Shown here: piece after piece, positions 1 to 7,594 of the stretch | Layout of the letters: every line of letters begins with the position of its first letter | Position numbering within the stretch: the stretch's first letter is position 1 | IMG/VR virus record: IMGVR_UViG_3300030118_005674 | Location: 1-20,722 of that record | DNA: 20,722 nt | Reading direction: 5' to 3' (one strand) | Origin: a virus | The notes under the pieces: model-generated | Told to the model about the DNA's origin: nothing | Database searches by the model: none | Seen by the model: only the letters and a program-made list of their open reading frames with translations | Position numbers and translations under genes: made by a program

Positions 1-2726
1 AGTTCATCTGGAAGATACTTGTATGGAATCACACTGTCGCATGAACAAGGTCCGTTTACCTCACCATAGTAATTGTTACCAGAATTTATTGCAAAAGCGA
101 TAGGGTTAAATTTATTTGTTTCGGGACACAACGAACATCTGCTGTTATAACCATGACTGATACAGAAAGGATTTTCTCCTCGTGCGAGAACCGAACCATA
201 ATCATTTGGTTCACCAATCACACCAAGAAGAATGCCACCACCAAACTCACTTCCTGGCTCAAGTGAAGATGTTGGGTTGTTGTTTACTGCACATTGTTCT
301 CTTTCTTTTTCCCGATCAAACACTTCTGTAAATACATCAGGTTTGATGTAAGATTTGGTACTTGCTGTTTTTGGAGGTTCGTTTGGTACATCGGCAAGAC
401 TTGAAAATTGTCCAGAGTTAAATGCCTCGCCGCAACTTCTCAAACATGCGCCATTGGGACCATCGACGCTTGGTTCGTTGCCAATACATCTATTGAATAT
501 CCATACGTTTTTGGTGCAGTAACAATTATCATCTGCACTCGTACTACAACAAGAACCGTTATTCCCATTCTCATCAAAGACGAAGCAATTACCGTTACAT
601 TCAATTCGCTGGATTGGGTCGAAACTTGTATCACTTATTGGTTCACCCGTGATTTCATCAACAAGAAGCACGCCGTTCTCCGATACATAACTCAAATCCA
701 CATTTGTACGGCAATACACACATTCATCAGAACTGTCTTCTGAGCCTGTGCATTGCTCCAATGCTACGCAAACTGCTAATTCCGTATCCCAACCGTAAAG
801 TGCGAACCAACCGCACGGACCTCCACCAGCGGCAACATCTAAATCGCATAGCACATCTGGAATACACGTTCTTGTTGTAATTTCCGTGATTTTTCTTTCA
901 CAACACTGGTCCGCCGGAGGTCCCACACAAAGTCCGCCAGTAATTCTATTACCAGAACACTGACCCGGACATGGTTCGTTGAGTGAGCAATACTGGGCTA
1001 TATTGCAAGTTCCATTATCTGTCGTTGCAATCGGACAATATGAAGAATTATCTTCAAGTATGCAACCGAAAATAGAACAAGAGTAATTATTATAATACCC
1101 TTGAATGAAGTTTTGAATGTCAAATCGAATCGGTGGACATGAGAGTTCCTGTCCGGCATTGTCAAAATACCGACATGGCCCATTAAATGTCTCGCTGACA
1201 AAACTTGCACTCGGAGAAATACCTCTGATTCTAAATTCCTCTGCGAGTCTAGCACAATCGGCTTGTTCGGGGACTGAGAAATTTTGTGTAAATCCGTCTA
1301 AATTAAATGTGCAACACTTACATGTTGGAGTAAAACTTTGTGCGGCACAACAATCAGTTTCTTCACAAAGTGTTCCATTCCCTTGGAATATGCCACCCCG
1401 ATCATTACATGATACTGGTGTTTCATCGGGGAAGCATTGGAACGCAGGTCCGTCACCCTCTGGAGTGTAAACACAACAAGCACCACGATATAAGTCTTGT
1501 AAGCAGCAATTAAAGTTAGAACAAGATTCCCCTTGGAAAAAAGTACCTCCCGCTAAAGAACATTCAATTGGACTAAAATCATAACAAACTCCACCAACAC
1601 AACAAGCACCAACCTCGCAAGGATCTGGACACTCAATTCCACTATTCTGGTTTGCGCCGGGGAAGAAAACTCCACCGTATTTGTCACAGAGAAGTTTTGT
1701 GGAAATTGTTTGAGTTCCGTTAACACAACAAAGACCTCCAAGTGAACAGTCGGAATCATTTGATCTTTCAATACAGGTGGATCTATTATCAAACTTGCCA
1801 CCGACTCCTTCGCAGTATAGTTTAGAAACATAATCTATGCACTCACCATTGAACAAGTTCGCTTCTGCGTCTTTACAAAAACAGCAGGATCCAAACTGAT
1901 CCTCACCTGCGTATGTTTCCGTCATTCCTTCATCGTTGGAGAATTGACCGAACGGAATGTAAACTGGATTACCATCTGCTGAAATTCCAGCGTTCAAAAT
2001 TGGAGTTGTATTGTTAGGACCCTTTTGAAAACTTAAGTGAGTTTTACTTGCCGTTAAGCCCGCTGTTAATTGTGGAAAGGTGTAATCAAGATCCGTTGCT
2101 CCAATATTTCGGAAGTTTGTGTTTCCCTCAATATACTGAAGAAGTGTGGTAACATTTACTGTTAAATTATCCGAGGAGCCACTTATACCACCTTTTGAAT
2201 AAAACGAATAATCCAATCCTTCCGCAGATCCACCTGAAGGAACAAACAAAAGTTGCCCTGTGACACCAACGAATGATGCCGCCTCTGTTCCATAAATGTT
2301 AAGACCGGTAAGGCCAGACGCATCTGCTGTCAAAGATGCCGCACCACTAAAACCAAGAGTCTTGAAGTTTGCGGTTTGTCCTGTTGGTGGAAGGAAAATA
2401 TCAATACCGTTGAAACCCGCACCAATAACAGAAATATTTGTTTCAATATTATCATCACCAGTCGGACCTGTTGCCTCTAATTTACCATAGATAAATCCCG
2501 TGGAGCCGCTTTGTAAAGCGTTTTGATCATCGAAGATAAATGTGATGGATTCGTTTGTCGCTGTCACTCCAACGAGTCTGCTACCAGTGACACCAATCGG
2601 TCCAGTTGATCCGGTTGGGCCAGTTGGGCCGGTAGGTCCGGTTGGGCCGGTAGGTCCGGTTGGACCGTCAGGCCCAAGTCCTGCGATATTTGTTAAACTA
2701 CTACTACCGTAAAAAGTTGGAGACAC
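1..2726 (-). CDS. Giant collagen-like, Cys-repeat virion adhesin (3' end outside window)
   Basis: The frame is open from a GTG at 2724-2726 to the left edge, giving 908 visible residues with no stop. I chose GTG because AGG lies six bases upstream, as at neighbouring genes; no better ATG is near. Residues 1-17 are a short head with YGSSS, matching the IGSS head of the upstream 1619-aa protein. Residues 18-48 are collagen-like (GPT)n. Residues about 49-278 are Gly/Ser/Thr-rich, probably beta structure. Residues 279-460 hold repeated Cys modules of the type GACC-x-G-x-C-x-C-x3-GG-x-C. Cys-rich sequence continues to about residue 900 (about 64 Cys in total by my count). The motif GSEFGGG at 825-831 followed by YGSVL parallels GAEYGGG/YGSIL in the upstream protein, so the two are tandem paralogues. 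By analogy a lectin-like C-terminus may lie beyond the edge. The likely role is a distal virion fibre or adhesin; this is inference from domain style and operon position. Confidence 0.8.
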   Translation of the reverse strand, partial: MSPTFYGSSSLTNIAGLGPDGPTGPTGPTGPTGPTGPTGSTGPIGVTGSRLVGVTATNESITFIFDDQNALQSGSTGFIYGKLEATGPTGDDNIETNISVIGAGFNGIDIFLPPTGQTANFKTLGFSGAASLTADASGLTGLNIYGTEAASFVGVTGQLLFVPSGGSAEGLDYSFYSKGGISGSSDNLTVNVTTLLQYIEGNTNFRNIGATDLDYTFPQLTAGLTASKTHLSFQKGPNNTTPILNAGISADGNPVYIPFGQFSNDEGMTETYAGEDQFGSCCFCKDAEANLFNGECIDYVSKLYCEGVGGKFDNRSTCIERSNDSDCSLGGLCCVNGTQTISTKLLCDKYGGVFFPGANQNSGIECPDPCEVGACCVGGVCYDFSPIECSLAGGTFFQGESCSNFNCCLQDLYRGACCVYTPEGDGPAFQCFPDETPVSCNDRGGIFQGNGTLCEETDCCAAQSFTPTCKCCTFNLDGFTQNFSVPEQADCARLAEEFRIRGISPSASFVSETFNGPCRYFDNAGQELSCPPIRFDIQNFIQGYYNNYSCSIFGCILEDNSSYCPIATTDNGTCNIAQYCSLNEPCPGQCSGNRITGGLCVGPPADQCCERKITEITTRTCIPDVLCDLDVAAGGGPCGWFALYGWDTELAVCVALEQCTGSEDSSDECVYCRTNVDLSYVSENGVLLVDEITGEPISDTSFDPIQRIECNGNCFVFDENGNNGSCCSTSADDNCYCTKNVWIFNRCIGNEPSVDGPNGACLRSCGEAFNSGQFSSLADVPNEPPKTASTKSYIKPDVFTEVFDREKEREQCAVNNNPTSSLEPGSEFGGGILLGVIGEPNDYGSVLARGENPFCISHGYNSRCSLCPETNKFNPIAFAINSGNNYYGEVNGPCSCDSVIPYKYLPDE
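1347..1892 (-). repeat. Array of GACC-type cysteine modules, left-edge adhesin
   Basis: Residues 279-460 contain successive units starting GSCC, GLCC, GACC and GACC, each about 40-50 residues. The shared pattern is G-x-CC, a first C after about 4-15 residues, C-x3-GG-x-F near the middle, and one or two C at the end. Comparable GACC repeats are common in secreted proteins of planctomycetes and related environmental bacteria, where they look like small disulfide-stabilised units. Their binding function is not known to me. Confidence 0.8.
2583..2675 (-). repeat. Collagen-like GPT triplet repeat, left-edge adhesin
   Basis: Codes for residues 18-48: GPD, then a run of GPT triplets, ending GST-GPI-GVTG. 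The DNA alternates near-identical 9-base units (ACCGGACCT/ACCGGCCCA), so it is also a direct repeat at the nucleotide level. Collagen-like Gly-X-Y stretches in phage fibres usually form trimeric stalks; that role is inferred here. Confidence 0.9.
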
Positions 2727-2737
2727 TACTCACCTCA
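2724..2737 (-). promoter_or_regulatory. Stop/ribosome-binding-site fusion that sets a GTG start
   Basis: The minus strand reads TGAGGTGAGTAGTG. The TGA is the stop of the 1619-aa gene, its last base begins AGG of the Shine-Dalgarno sequence, and GTG follows six bases after AGG. This spacing supports GTG as the start of the next gene. Confidence 0.75.
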
Positions 2738-5700
2738 ATAACCACTCGATTGTGAACCACCCATGCCCGGATTAGACATACCTGCACTTCTATTTATAGA
2801 ACCTGTGGAGCGATTTTGTGAAGGTAATGTTCCTCTACTGTATTCTTCTAACAAACTCTGACCTGTTTTGTTAACGGCTCTTGCGTATGTGTTTATGATC
2901 TCTCTTGGACATCGAGATCCTTCACCACCAAAATTTCCAACATAATAATTTACACATTCATATCTACTCGTAACAAAACAATATCCAGAAGATGTGGTGC
3001 ATGAGCCATATTTCTCACCAATAAATTCTGATGGGAATTGTTGTCTTGCACCATCGGGAATGCCTGGAGTTCCAACCAAATAATTCCATTCTCTATCTTG
3101 TGGTCTGTTGTGTCTAAACCCCCAGTTATAAATGTTTGCTGGTCCAGTTACTCCTGCTGCTTCGTGGATAAAGTGATATTTATTTGTTTCAGGATTCGCA
3201 CCCGGCTCAGATGAATTGAAAACATATGGAATGTACCAAAGTCTAGCGTGCTTATCGTGCCAAATACCAGATTGTTCTGGGTTGTAACGATCAAATCCTG
3301 CTCTTGGATAACGACCATCCGCACGAACAAGTCGAATCGGTCTAACTTTTGCGGTATCAGAATCTTTTCTAAGTTTTCGAGAACTGAACCCTTCTGTTGG
3401 ATTTTGAACACTGATATTGTCGGGGAACTTCATCGCCCATGCTCGTGTCATATGTCCAACAATTTCATCACCCTGTCCTTGTCTCAATCTGTTATCTGAT
3501 CTCGGAACTTTTGTTCCAACAAACGGAGCGAGTCCAGTCATACCATCAACAGGTCCGGTTCCGATTCCTGTAGTTGCTCCCGTCGTTCCAGTAAACAACA
3601 AACCCTCTGGACTTCCAAGATGAGTTGATTGTCCAGTGATCACATACTCATTCCATTCGATCATCTTCTCACGAATGGTTTCATATCTCTCTTTTTCCGC
3701 TGGATCGGTTGGAAGAGCACTTCCCGACACAAACGCTGCCACTCTCTCCTCTGGATCTGTTGGTAAGAATTCTTGGAAAGGTGACAAATCAACATTTTGA
3801 AAAATTTCCGACAGTTTTGTTCTTGCCTCAAAAACATCAATAAGTTTTCCACTGAAGTCGAACGCACCCATTGATGTCCAATATTCACCAACAATTGGAT
3901 CACCACCGAGTTCAACTAACTTATCATTCAAACCTTCGAGTGCAACTTTTCTTGCGATAAATGCCATTTCATCTGGACTCGGTAAATACCAAGGGGACAT
4001 GAATGGTGGGTTTGGATAGAGTAAGTTATTCGCAGGATCACAGTATTGATCTGGACACGGTTGTTCTGCTCCACTAAATCTATCTGGACTTGTTGCTCTG
4101 TCGTCAAACTTAGTTCTCACCGCATGAACGGCAGAGAGTCTAGCATCTGCTTCGGCAGCGGCGCTACCGATTGATTGAATTTTACCAAAGAGATATTTAC
4201 CAATATATGCTTGAGCGTTGTAGTAATCTTTTAATGAGTCGTGAGTTATACCCTGCGTTATAAAATCACTCAAACCATATGGTTCTCTTAATTTATATTC
4301 TTCATAATAATTACCACGAGATGTTATTCCAACCGCTCTTACATCTTGTGGGAATGATGATCTATTATATGGACCGAAATTGGTGTCAGAACTGTCGTCA
4401 CAACCAATTAAGAAACCACCCGTTCCATTTTCGTTTGGTGGAGCATTGTCACAACCACAGTTGAATGCAGCAGACATACCACCTATCGGGAACGGAACTT
4501 CAAAGGCAGCGGCAGTATTTCCGCATCTTTGAGTTATAAATCCGTCTGGTGAAATATAATCATAAGTTCCATTACAAGCAGTGGTGGTGCCATATGTAGG
4601 CTTACAATCGTAATAAGCATGATTTATAGCGTGTGCCATGCGAATAGTATTATACAATCCCCAGTTCTTATGGTAATGTCCAAACATGTCGGGAGCAAAC
4701 TCATAACGACCAGTCCCGTTAACTGAGCCATTTTGACTGTGAACTTTTGATTTGGTGAAGAGTGCCTCTATGGAACCACCGATAGAAAGTTCATCGTGAT
4801 TTCTTCCTAGTATTCTTGAATACTCATAGGATGTCGCAGACTGAGTGAATATATCTTTTTTAAGTGCTCGTTCTGGAACGAGATAATCAAATGCTTCTGG
4901 GTAAAATGAATAAGCCTTCGGTTGAGGTTTTACCGGCCAACCAGAAACATATCCAAATGGTTCGGATACAGTTCTTCTCCAGTGACCCTCTTTCATTTTA
5001 AACATATTACGAAGATATCCGCCCGCTTTCTTTTCTTCAGAGCCGACCAACATTTCATTAAACTGACTGCCTGGAGTTTGAATTGCATCGGGTGATCCAT
5101 TTAACATGTCAATGTCAAGATCGAGATATCGTTGGAAATCTGCATTATCTTCAATATCTGTGCCTTCAAAAGATGGTGCGTTAATATCTGACATTGGTGC
5201 CCAGTTTGATCCAGTGACACCCCATTTGAATTGATCTGTATTGTCTGAAAGTTTCGCATCATTCATCGAAATAACAATGTACCACGCATCTTTTCTTACC
5301 TGACCTAAACTTTCGTTTGGTAACGAAAGATCGCTCCAATATGTGGCATCTCCATCTGTTGGAATCGCTGGAGTTGCATCAAAACCATAACCAGTGTAAT
5401 CATATGATGATCGGTAAAAGTTTGAGTTCACTGTTTCATTTTGAAGTGTTAAAAGACTTCTAGGCCAATAGTAAGCAGAAGTTGTGTATGCAAAAAGATG
5501 TTGTAATGGATCTGTTGTTATCGTTGGAGAAAGAGTATGACTTCCAGGCCAATATTGATTAACCCATCCATAACCGGGAATAACATTTACCTTCGCTGCT
5601 TCCTCATCATCAAAGACCCCGCCAGTTTTACCACCACCTCGATAAAATGGCAATGAACTTTCAACAGCGGTAATAGGAACTCTCTCTTCCACAATATCTC

Positions 5701-7594
5701 TTGCGGTGACAGAAAAACCAGCGTTACCTAAAAGAATCGAACCATATGGATTGTAAAGTCCACTGACAACCCCACCACCATATTCTGCACCATCTTGGAA
5801 TCGAGGAGAAACATCTGGGTGTCTAAAGAAATCATTTACCAAGGAAGAATTTACTGTGACGGGACAAGTTGTAGTAGAGCAACGACTTGACTTGCCGGCA
5901 TACTTTGATCCACCTGAAATACAAGTGTCTGCCTCTACACCATCAACACATGATCCAAAGGTACAACATGCACCAGTTCCACCAGAACAAAGAGTGTCTG
6001 TGCAAGGAATACCTTTTCCTCGGAAGAATCCACCCGTTTCTTCACAAACGTATTGACTTACCTCCGTACAATTTCCGTGTCCATCACAACACGCACCGAC
6101 ATCGAAAATAGAGTTAATACAATTTACTTGTCCACAGCCTGGATCTGAGTCCGGATCTGGATCTGGCATATAATCGTTAAACTCATTAAACGAAGAGAAA
6201 AGATCCTCGTTACCATACCCAATCGCAAGACACTCATCTGGTGCCATGTTGTCAAAACACTGCAATGGATTTTCTGGATCGAAATTTATATCTAATGGTG
6301 GATTTAGAGAACCAAAACTACCCAAGTTAAATTGATTTTCAATTTCACCATTGATACCAGCGGGATCTAATTTTTCGTTGTAAACACAACAAGGACCAAC
6401 TGCATCTGAATTGTATGGTCCTGTGGGTAAACCACAAACCTTTAGTCTATCGACACCAGTAAATCCATATGCCTCTGAAATGTAATCAGGTACAAAGAAG
6501 CCTGGACAATTGGTATAGGTTGTAAAAACTGGAACACCCGTTCCCAAACAGCAGACACCAGTTTGTTCTGGGTCGGTTTCAAGATCAGGTAATTCATTAC
6601 AATAGTGTGTCTCGTCGTAAGTTTTAAGTGACGATGCACTCTCGTCCCAATAAACCAAATTACCATACCACTCATTTCCATATGAGATAAAGGTGAACAC
6701 ATCTCTGGTTCCACTAAAGCATGGTTTCTTTGTGAATGGGAATTTAACAATAGAATCGGTAGATGTGAATCTATCGACAATTGCTGATGTTCCAGTCGCA
6801 CCCTCAACGACTAAGAAAAAAGATGCCGATTTATTTGCCGGTGGTTTTTTAATATTAACTGTAAGTGGTGCGAGATCAGAATAAGAGTTTTGTGTTTGAA
6901 TAACAAATGTTTTTGCTTTAGTCCAATCAATCTCTGCTCGAAGACCAGCGGTCGATCCAACTGTGTCTGCACTTACTCCACCGTCTGCTGTGCCTAAAAG
7001 TAAACTTGGCTCCAAGAAAGAAGAGACACCAAGACCTTCGATTTCATGACGGGCAGAAAACTCAGATGCTGTTGATCCGGCAAGATCCTCAAAAAGACCA
7101 CTAGAACCAGCCTTGATAATTTGTTTTGGTGCTGCGTTTACATTTAAATATCCAGTGCCAGATATGTCATATGAAACAACAATTTTCTCACCCTCGTCGA
7201 TGAGATTAATTAAAGGTGACTCTGTTCCAATTTTACGAACAGTAATTTCGTTTCTTGTTGCTTGTTTGCCGAAAGTAAATCCAAAACTAAAGTTTTGAAC
7301 TGCGAGATCCTCAAACACAGTCGGTCCAGTATTACCTAAAATTTTACTTCCGTCGATCCCTCCAGTAACAGCGTCAATCGCTCTTTCTGTAGTGGCTCCA
7401 GAGAAAAGAGAAATAAAGGTTATACCTGAAGATTTTTGAGAGAAGCCCTCGAATCGCTCACCCGTAGCACCAGTAGGTCCAGTGGGTCCAAGAAGAGTTG
7501 GTCCTGTTGGTCCTGTTGGTCCGGTAGGGCCTGTCGGTCCCGTTGGACCAGTTCCTGTCCTCACAAAATGACTACTACCGATGTATATGGGCAT
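2735..7594 (-). CDS. Giant collagen/Cys-repeat/DUF1566-lectin-like virion adhesin (1619 aa)
   Basis: Probable host-recognition or decoration protein. The start ATG overlaps the upstream stop as TAATG. Domain order: short head with YIGSS (1-13); collagen-like GPT repeat (14-45); long beta-type region with GNEWYGNLVYWD at 307-317; Cys pairs GVCC (346-349) and GPCC (400-403); two full GACC modules (500-536 and 541-577); GAEYGGG/YGSIL (602-621); a large Tyr/Trp/Asn-rich region (about 620-1190). A DUF1566/Lcl-like domain (C-type-lectin or FGE-like fold) follows: WYLPSPDEM (1202-1210), YWTSM (1238-1242), AWAMKF (1385-1390), VRPIRLVR (1417-1424). It contains an insertion of about 140 residues with a TGATTG low-complexity stretch. 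A degenerate Cys unit (1529-1562) and a Ser/Gly/Asn-rich tail end the protein. It is a tandem paralogue of the next gene. DUF1566 domains occur in phage and bacterial surface proteins; the receptor-binding role is inferred. Confidence 0.85.
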   Translation of the reverse strand: MPIYIGSSHFVRTGTGPTGPTGPTGPTGPTGPTLLGPTGPTGATGERFEGFSQKSSGITFISLFSGATTERAIDAVTGGIDGSKILGNTGPTVFEDLAVQNFSFGFTFGKQATRNEITVRKIGTESPLINLIDEGEKIVVSYDISGTGYLNVNAAPKQIIKAGSSGLFEDLAGSTASEFSARHEIEGLGVSSFLEPSLLLGTADGGVSADTVGSTAGLRAEIDWTKAKTFVIQTQNSYSDLAPLTVNIKKPPANKSASFFLVVEGATGTSAIVDRFTSTDSIVKFPFTKKPCFSGTRDVFTFISYGNEWYGNLVYWDESASSLKTYDETHYCNELPDLETDPEQTGVCCLGTGVPVFTTYTNCPGFFVPDYISEAYGFTGVDRLKVCGLPTGPYNSDAVGPCCVYNEKLDPAGINGEIENQFNLGSFGSLNPPLDINFDPENPLQCFDNMAPDECLAIGYGNEDLFSSFNEFNDYMPDPDPDSDPGCGQVNCINSIFDVGACCDGHGNCTEVSQYVCEETGGFFRGKGIPCTDTLCSGGTGACCTFGSCVDGVEADTCISGGSKYAGKSSRCSTTTCPVTVNSSLVNDFFRHPDVSPRFQDGAEYGGGVVSGLYNPYGSILLGNAGFSVTARDIVEERVPITAVESSLPFYRGGGKTGGVFDDEEAAKVNVIPGYGWVNQYWPGSHTLSPTITTDPLQHLFAYTTSAYYWPRSLLTLQNETVNSNFYRSSYDYTGYGFDATPAIPTDGDATYWSDLSLPNESLGQVRKDAWYIVISMNDAKLSDNTDQFKWGVTGSNWAPMSDINAPSFEGTDIEDNADFQRYLDLDIDMLNGSPDAIQTPGSQFNEMLVGSEEKKAGGYLRNMFKMKEGHWRRTVSEPFGYVSGWPVKPQPKAYSFYPEAFDYLVPERALKKDIFTQSATSYEYSRILGRNHDELSIGGSIEALFTKSKVHSQNGSVNGTGRYEFAPDMFGHYHKNWGLYNTIRMAHAINHAYYDCKPTYGTTTACNGTYDYISPDGFITQRCGNTAAAFEVPFPIGGMSAAFNCGCDNAPPNENGTGGFLIGCDDSSDTNFGPYNRSSFPQDVRAVGITSRGNYYEEYKLREPYGLSDFITQGITHDSLKDYYNAQAYIGKYLFGKIQSIGSAAAEADARLSAVHAVRTKFDDRATSPDRFSGAEQPCPDQYCDPANNLLYPNPPFMSPWYLPSPDEMAFIARKVALEGLNDKLVELGGDPIVGEYWTSMGAFDFSGKLIDVFEARTKLSEIFQNVDLSPFQEFLPTDPEERVAAFVSGSALPTDPAEKERYETIREKMIEWNEYVITGQSTHLGSPEGLLFTGTTGATTGIGTGPVDGMTGLAPFVGTKVPRSDNRLRQGQGDEIVGHMTRAWAMKFPDNISVQNPTEGFSSRKLRKDSDTAKVRPIRLVRADGRYPRAGFDRYNPEQSGIWHDKHARLWYIPYVFNSSEPGANPETNKYHFIHEAAGVTGPANIYNWGFRHNRPQDREWNYLVGTPGIPDGARQQFPSEFIGEKYGSCTTSSGYCFVTSRYECVNYYVGNFGGEGSRCPREIINTYARAVNKTGQSLLEEYSRGTLPSQNRSTGSINRSAGMSNPGMGGSQSSGY
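2791..2798 (-). promoter_or_regulatory. Candidate T4-type late promoter box TATAAATA
   Basis: A perfect TATAAATA on the minus strand, 64 bases before the GTG of the left-edge adhesin, inside the codons for Ser-Ile-Asn-Arg near the C-terminus of the 1619-aa protein. T4-like late promoters consist essentially of this octamer, recognised by the gp55-type sigma factor with the sliding clamp. It lies in the correct orientation and just upstream of a gene. Chance occurrence is possible in AT-rich DNA. Confidence 0.55.
2909..3010 (-). repeat. Degenerate Cys module near the C-terminus of the 1619-aa adhesin
   Basis: Residues 1529-1562 read GSC, then GYCF, a YEC, G-x-F-GG-x-G and SRC. The spacing resembles the GACC modules upstream but with one Cys of the CC pair missing. 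It lies after the DUF1566-like domain and before the low-complexity tail. Confidence 0.5.
5864..6559 (-). repeat. GACC-type cysteine modules, 1619-aa adhesin
   Basis: Residues 346-577. Two clear tandem units start GACCDGHGNC (500) and GACCTFGSC (541). Both follow G-x-CC, G-x-C, C-x2-x-GG, G-x-C, x4-C. Two looser CC pairs (348-349 and 402-403) precede them, with other Cys between, among them C446, C455, C487 and C492. The same module type is seen in the left-edge adhesin. Confidence 0.8.
7460..7555 (-). repeat. Collagen-like GPT triplet repeat, 1619-aa adhesin
   Basis: Codes for residues 14-45. GPT triplets are interrupted by a Leu-Leu at 34-35 and end GATG. At DNA level it is an array of GGTCCNGTNGG-type units on the plus strand, very similar to the array at 2583-2675 in the paralogue. 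Confidence 0.9.

Noticed and set aside
408-743. Plus-strand open frames such as this 111-residue one
   Set aside because: It lies wholly opposite the long Cys-rich minus-strand gene, has no ribosome binding site in context and low-complexity Thr/Ile composition expected of a shadow frame.
3177-3184. AATAAATA as another late promoter
   Set aside because: It is imperfect, about 450 bases from the next start codon, and lies in the middle of a coding region.
6442-6807. Minus-strand 121-residue frame overlapping the 1619-aa gene
   Set aside because: It is nested out of frame inside a well-supported gene with recognisable motifs, and no start signal was seen.
7460-7555. Possible CRISPR or tandem satellite because of repeated GGTCC units
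   Set aside because: The units are contiguous 9-base repeats without spacers and translate in frame as Gly-Pro-Thr collagen triplets.
2735-7594. Diversity-generating retroelement target with a local template repeat
   Set aside because: A C-type-lectin-like domain is present, but no reverse transcriptase gene or second copy of the C-terminal region is visible in the window.
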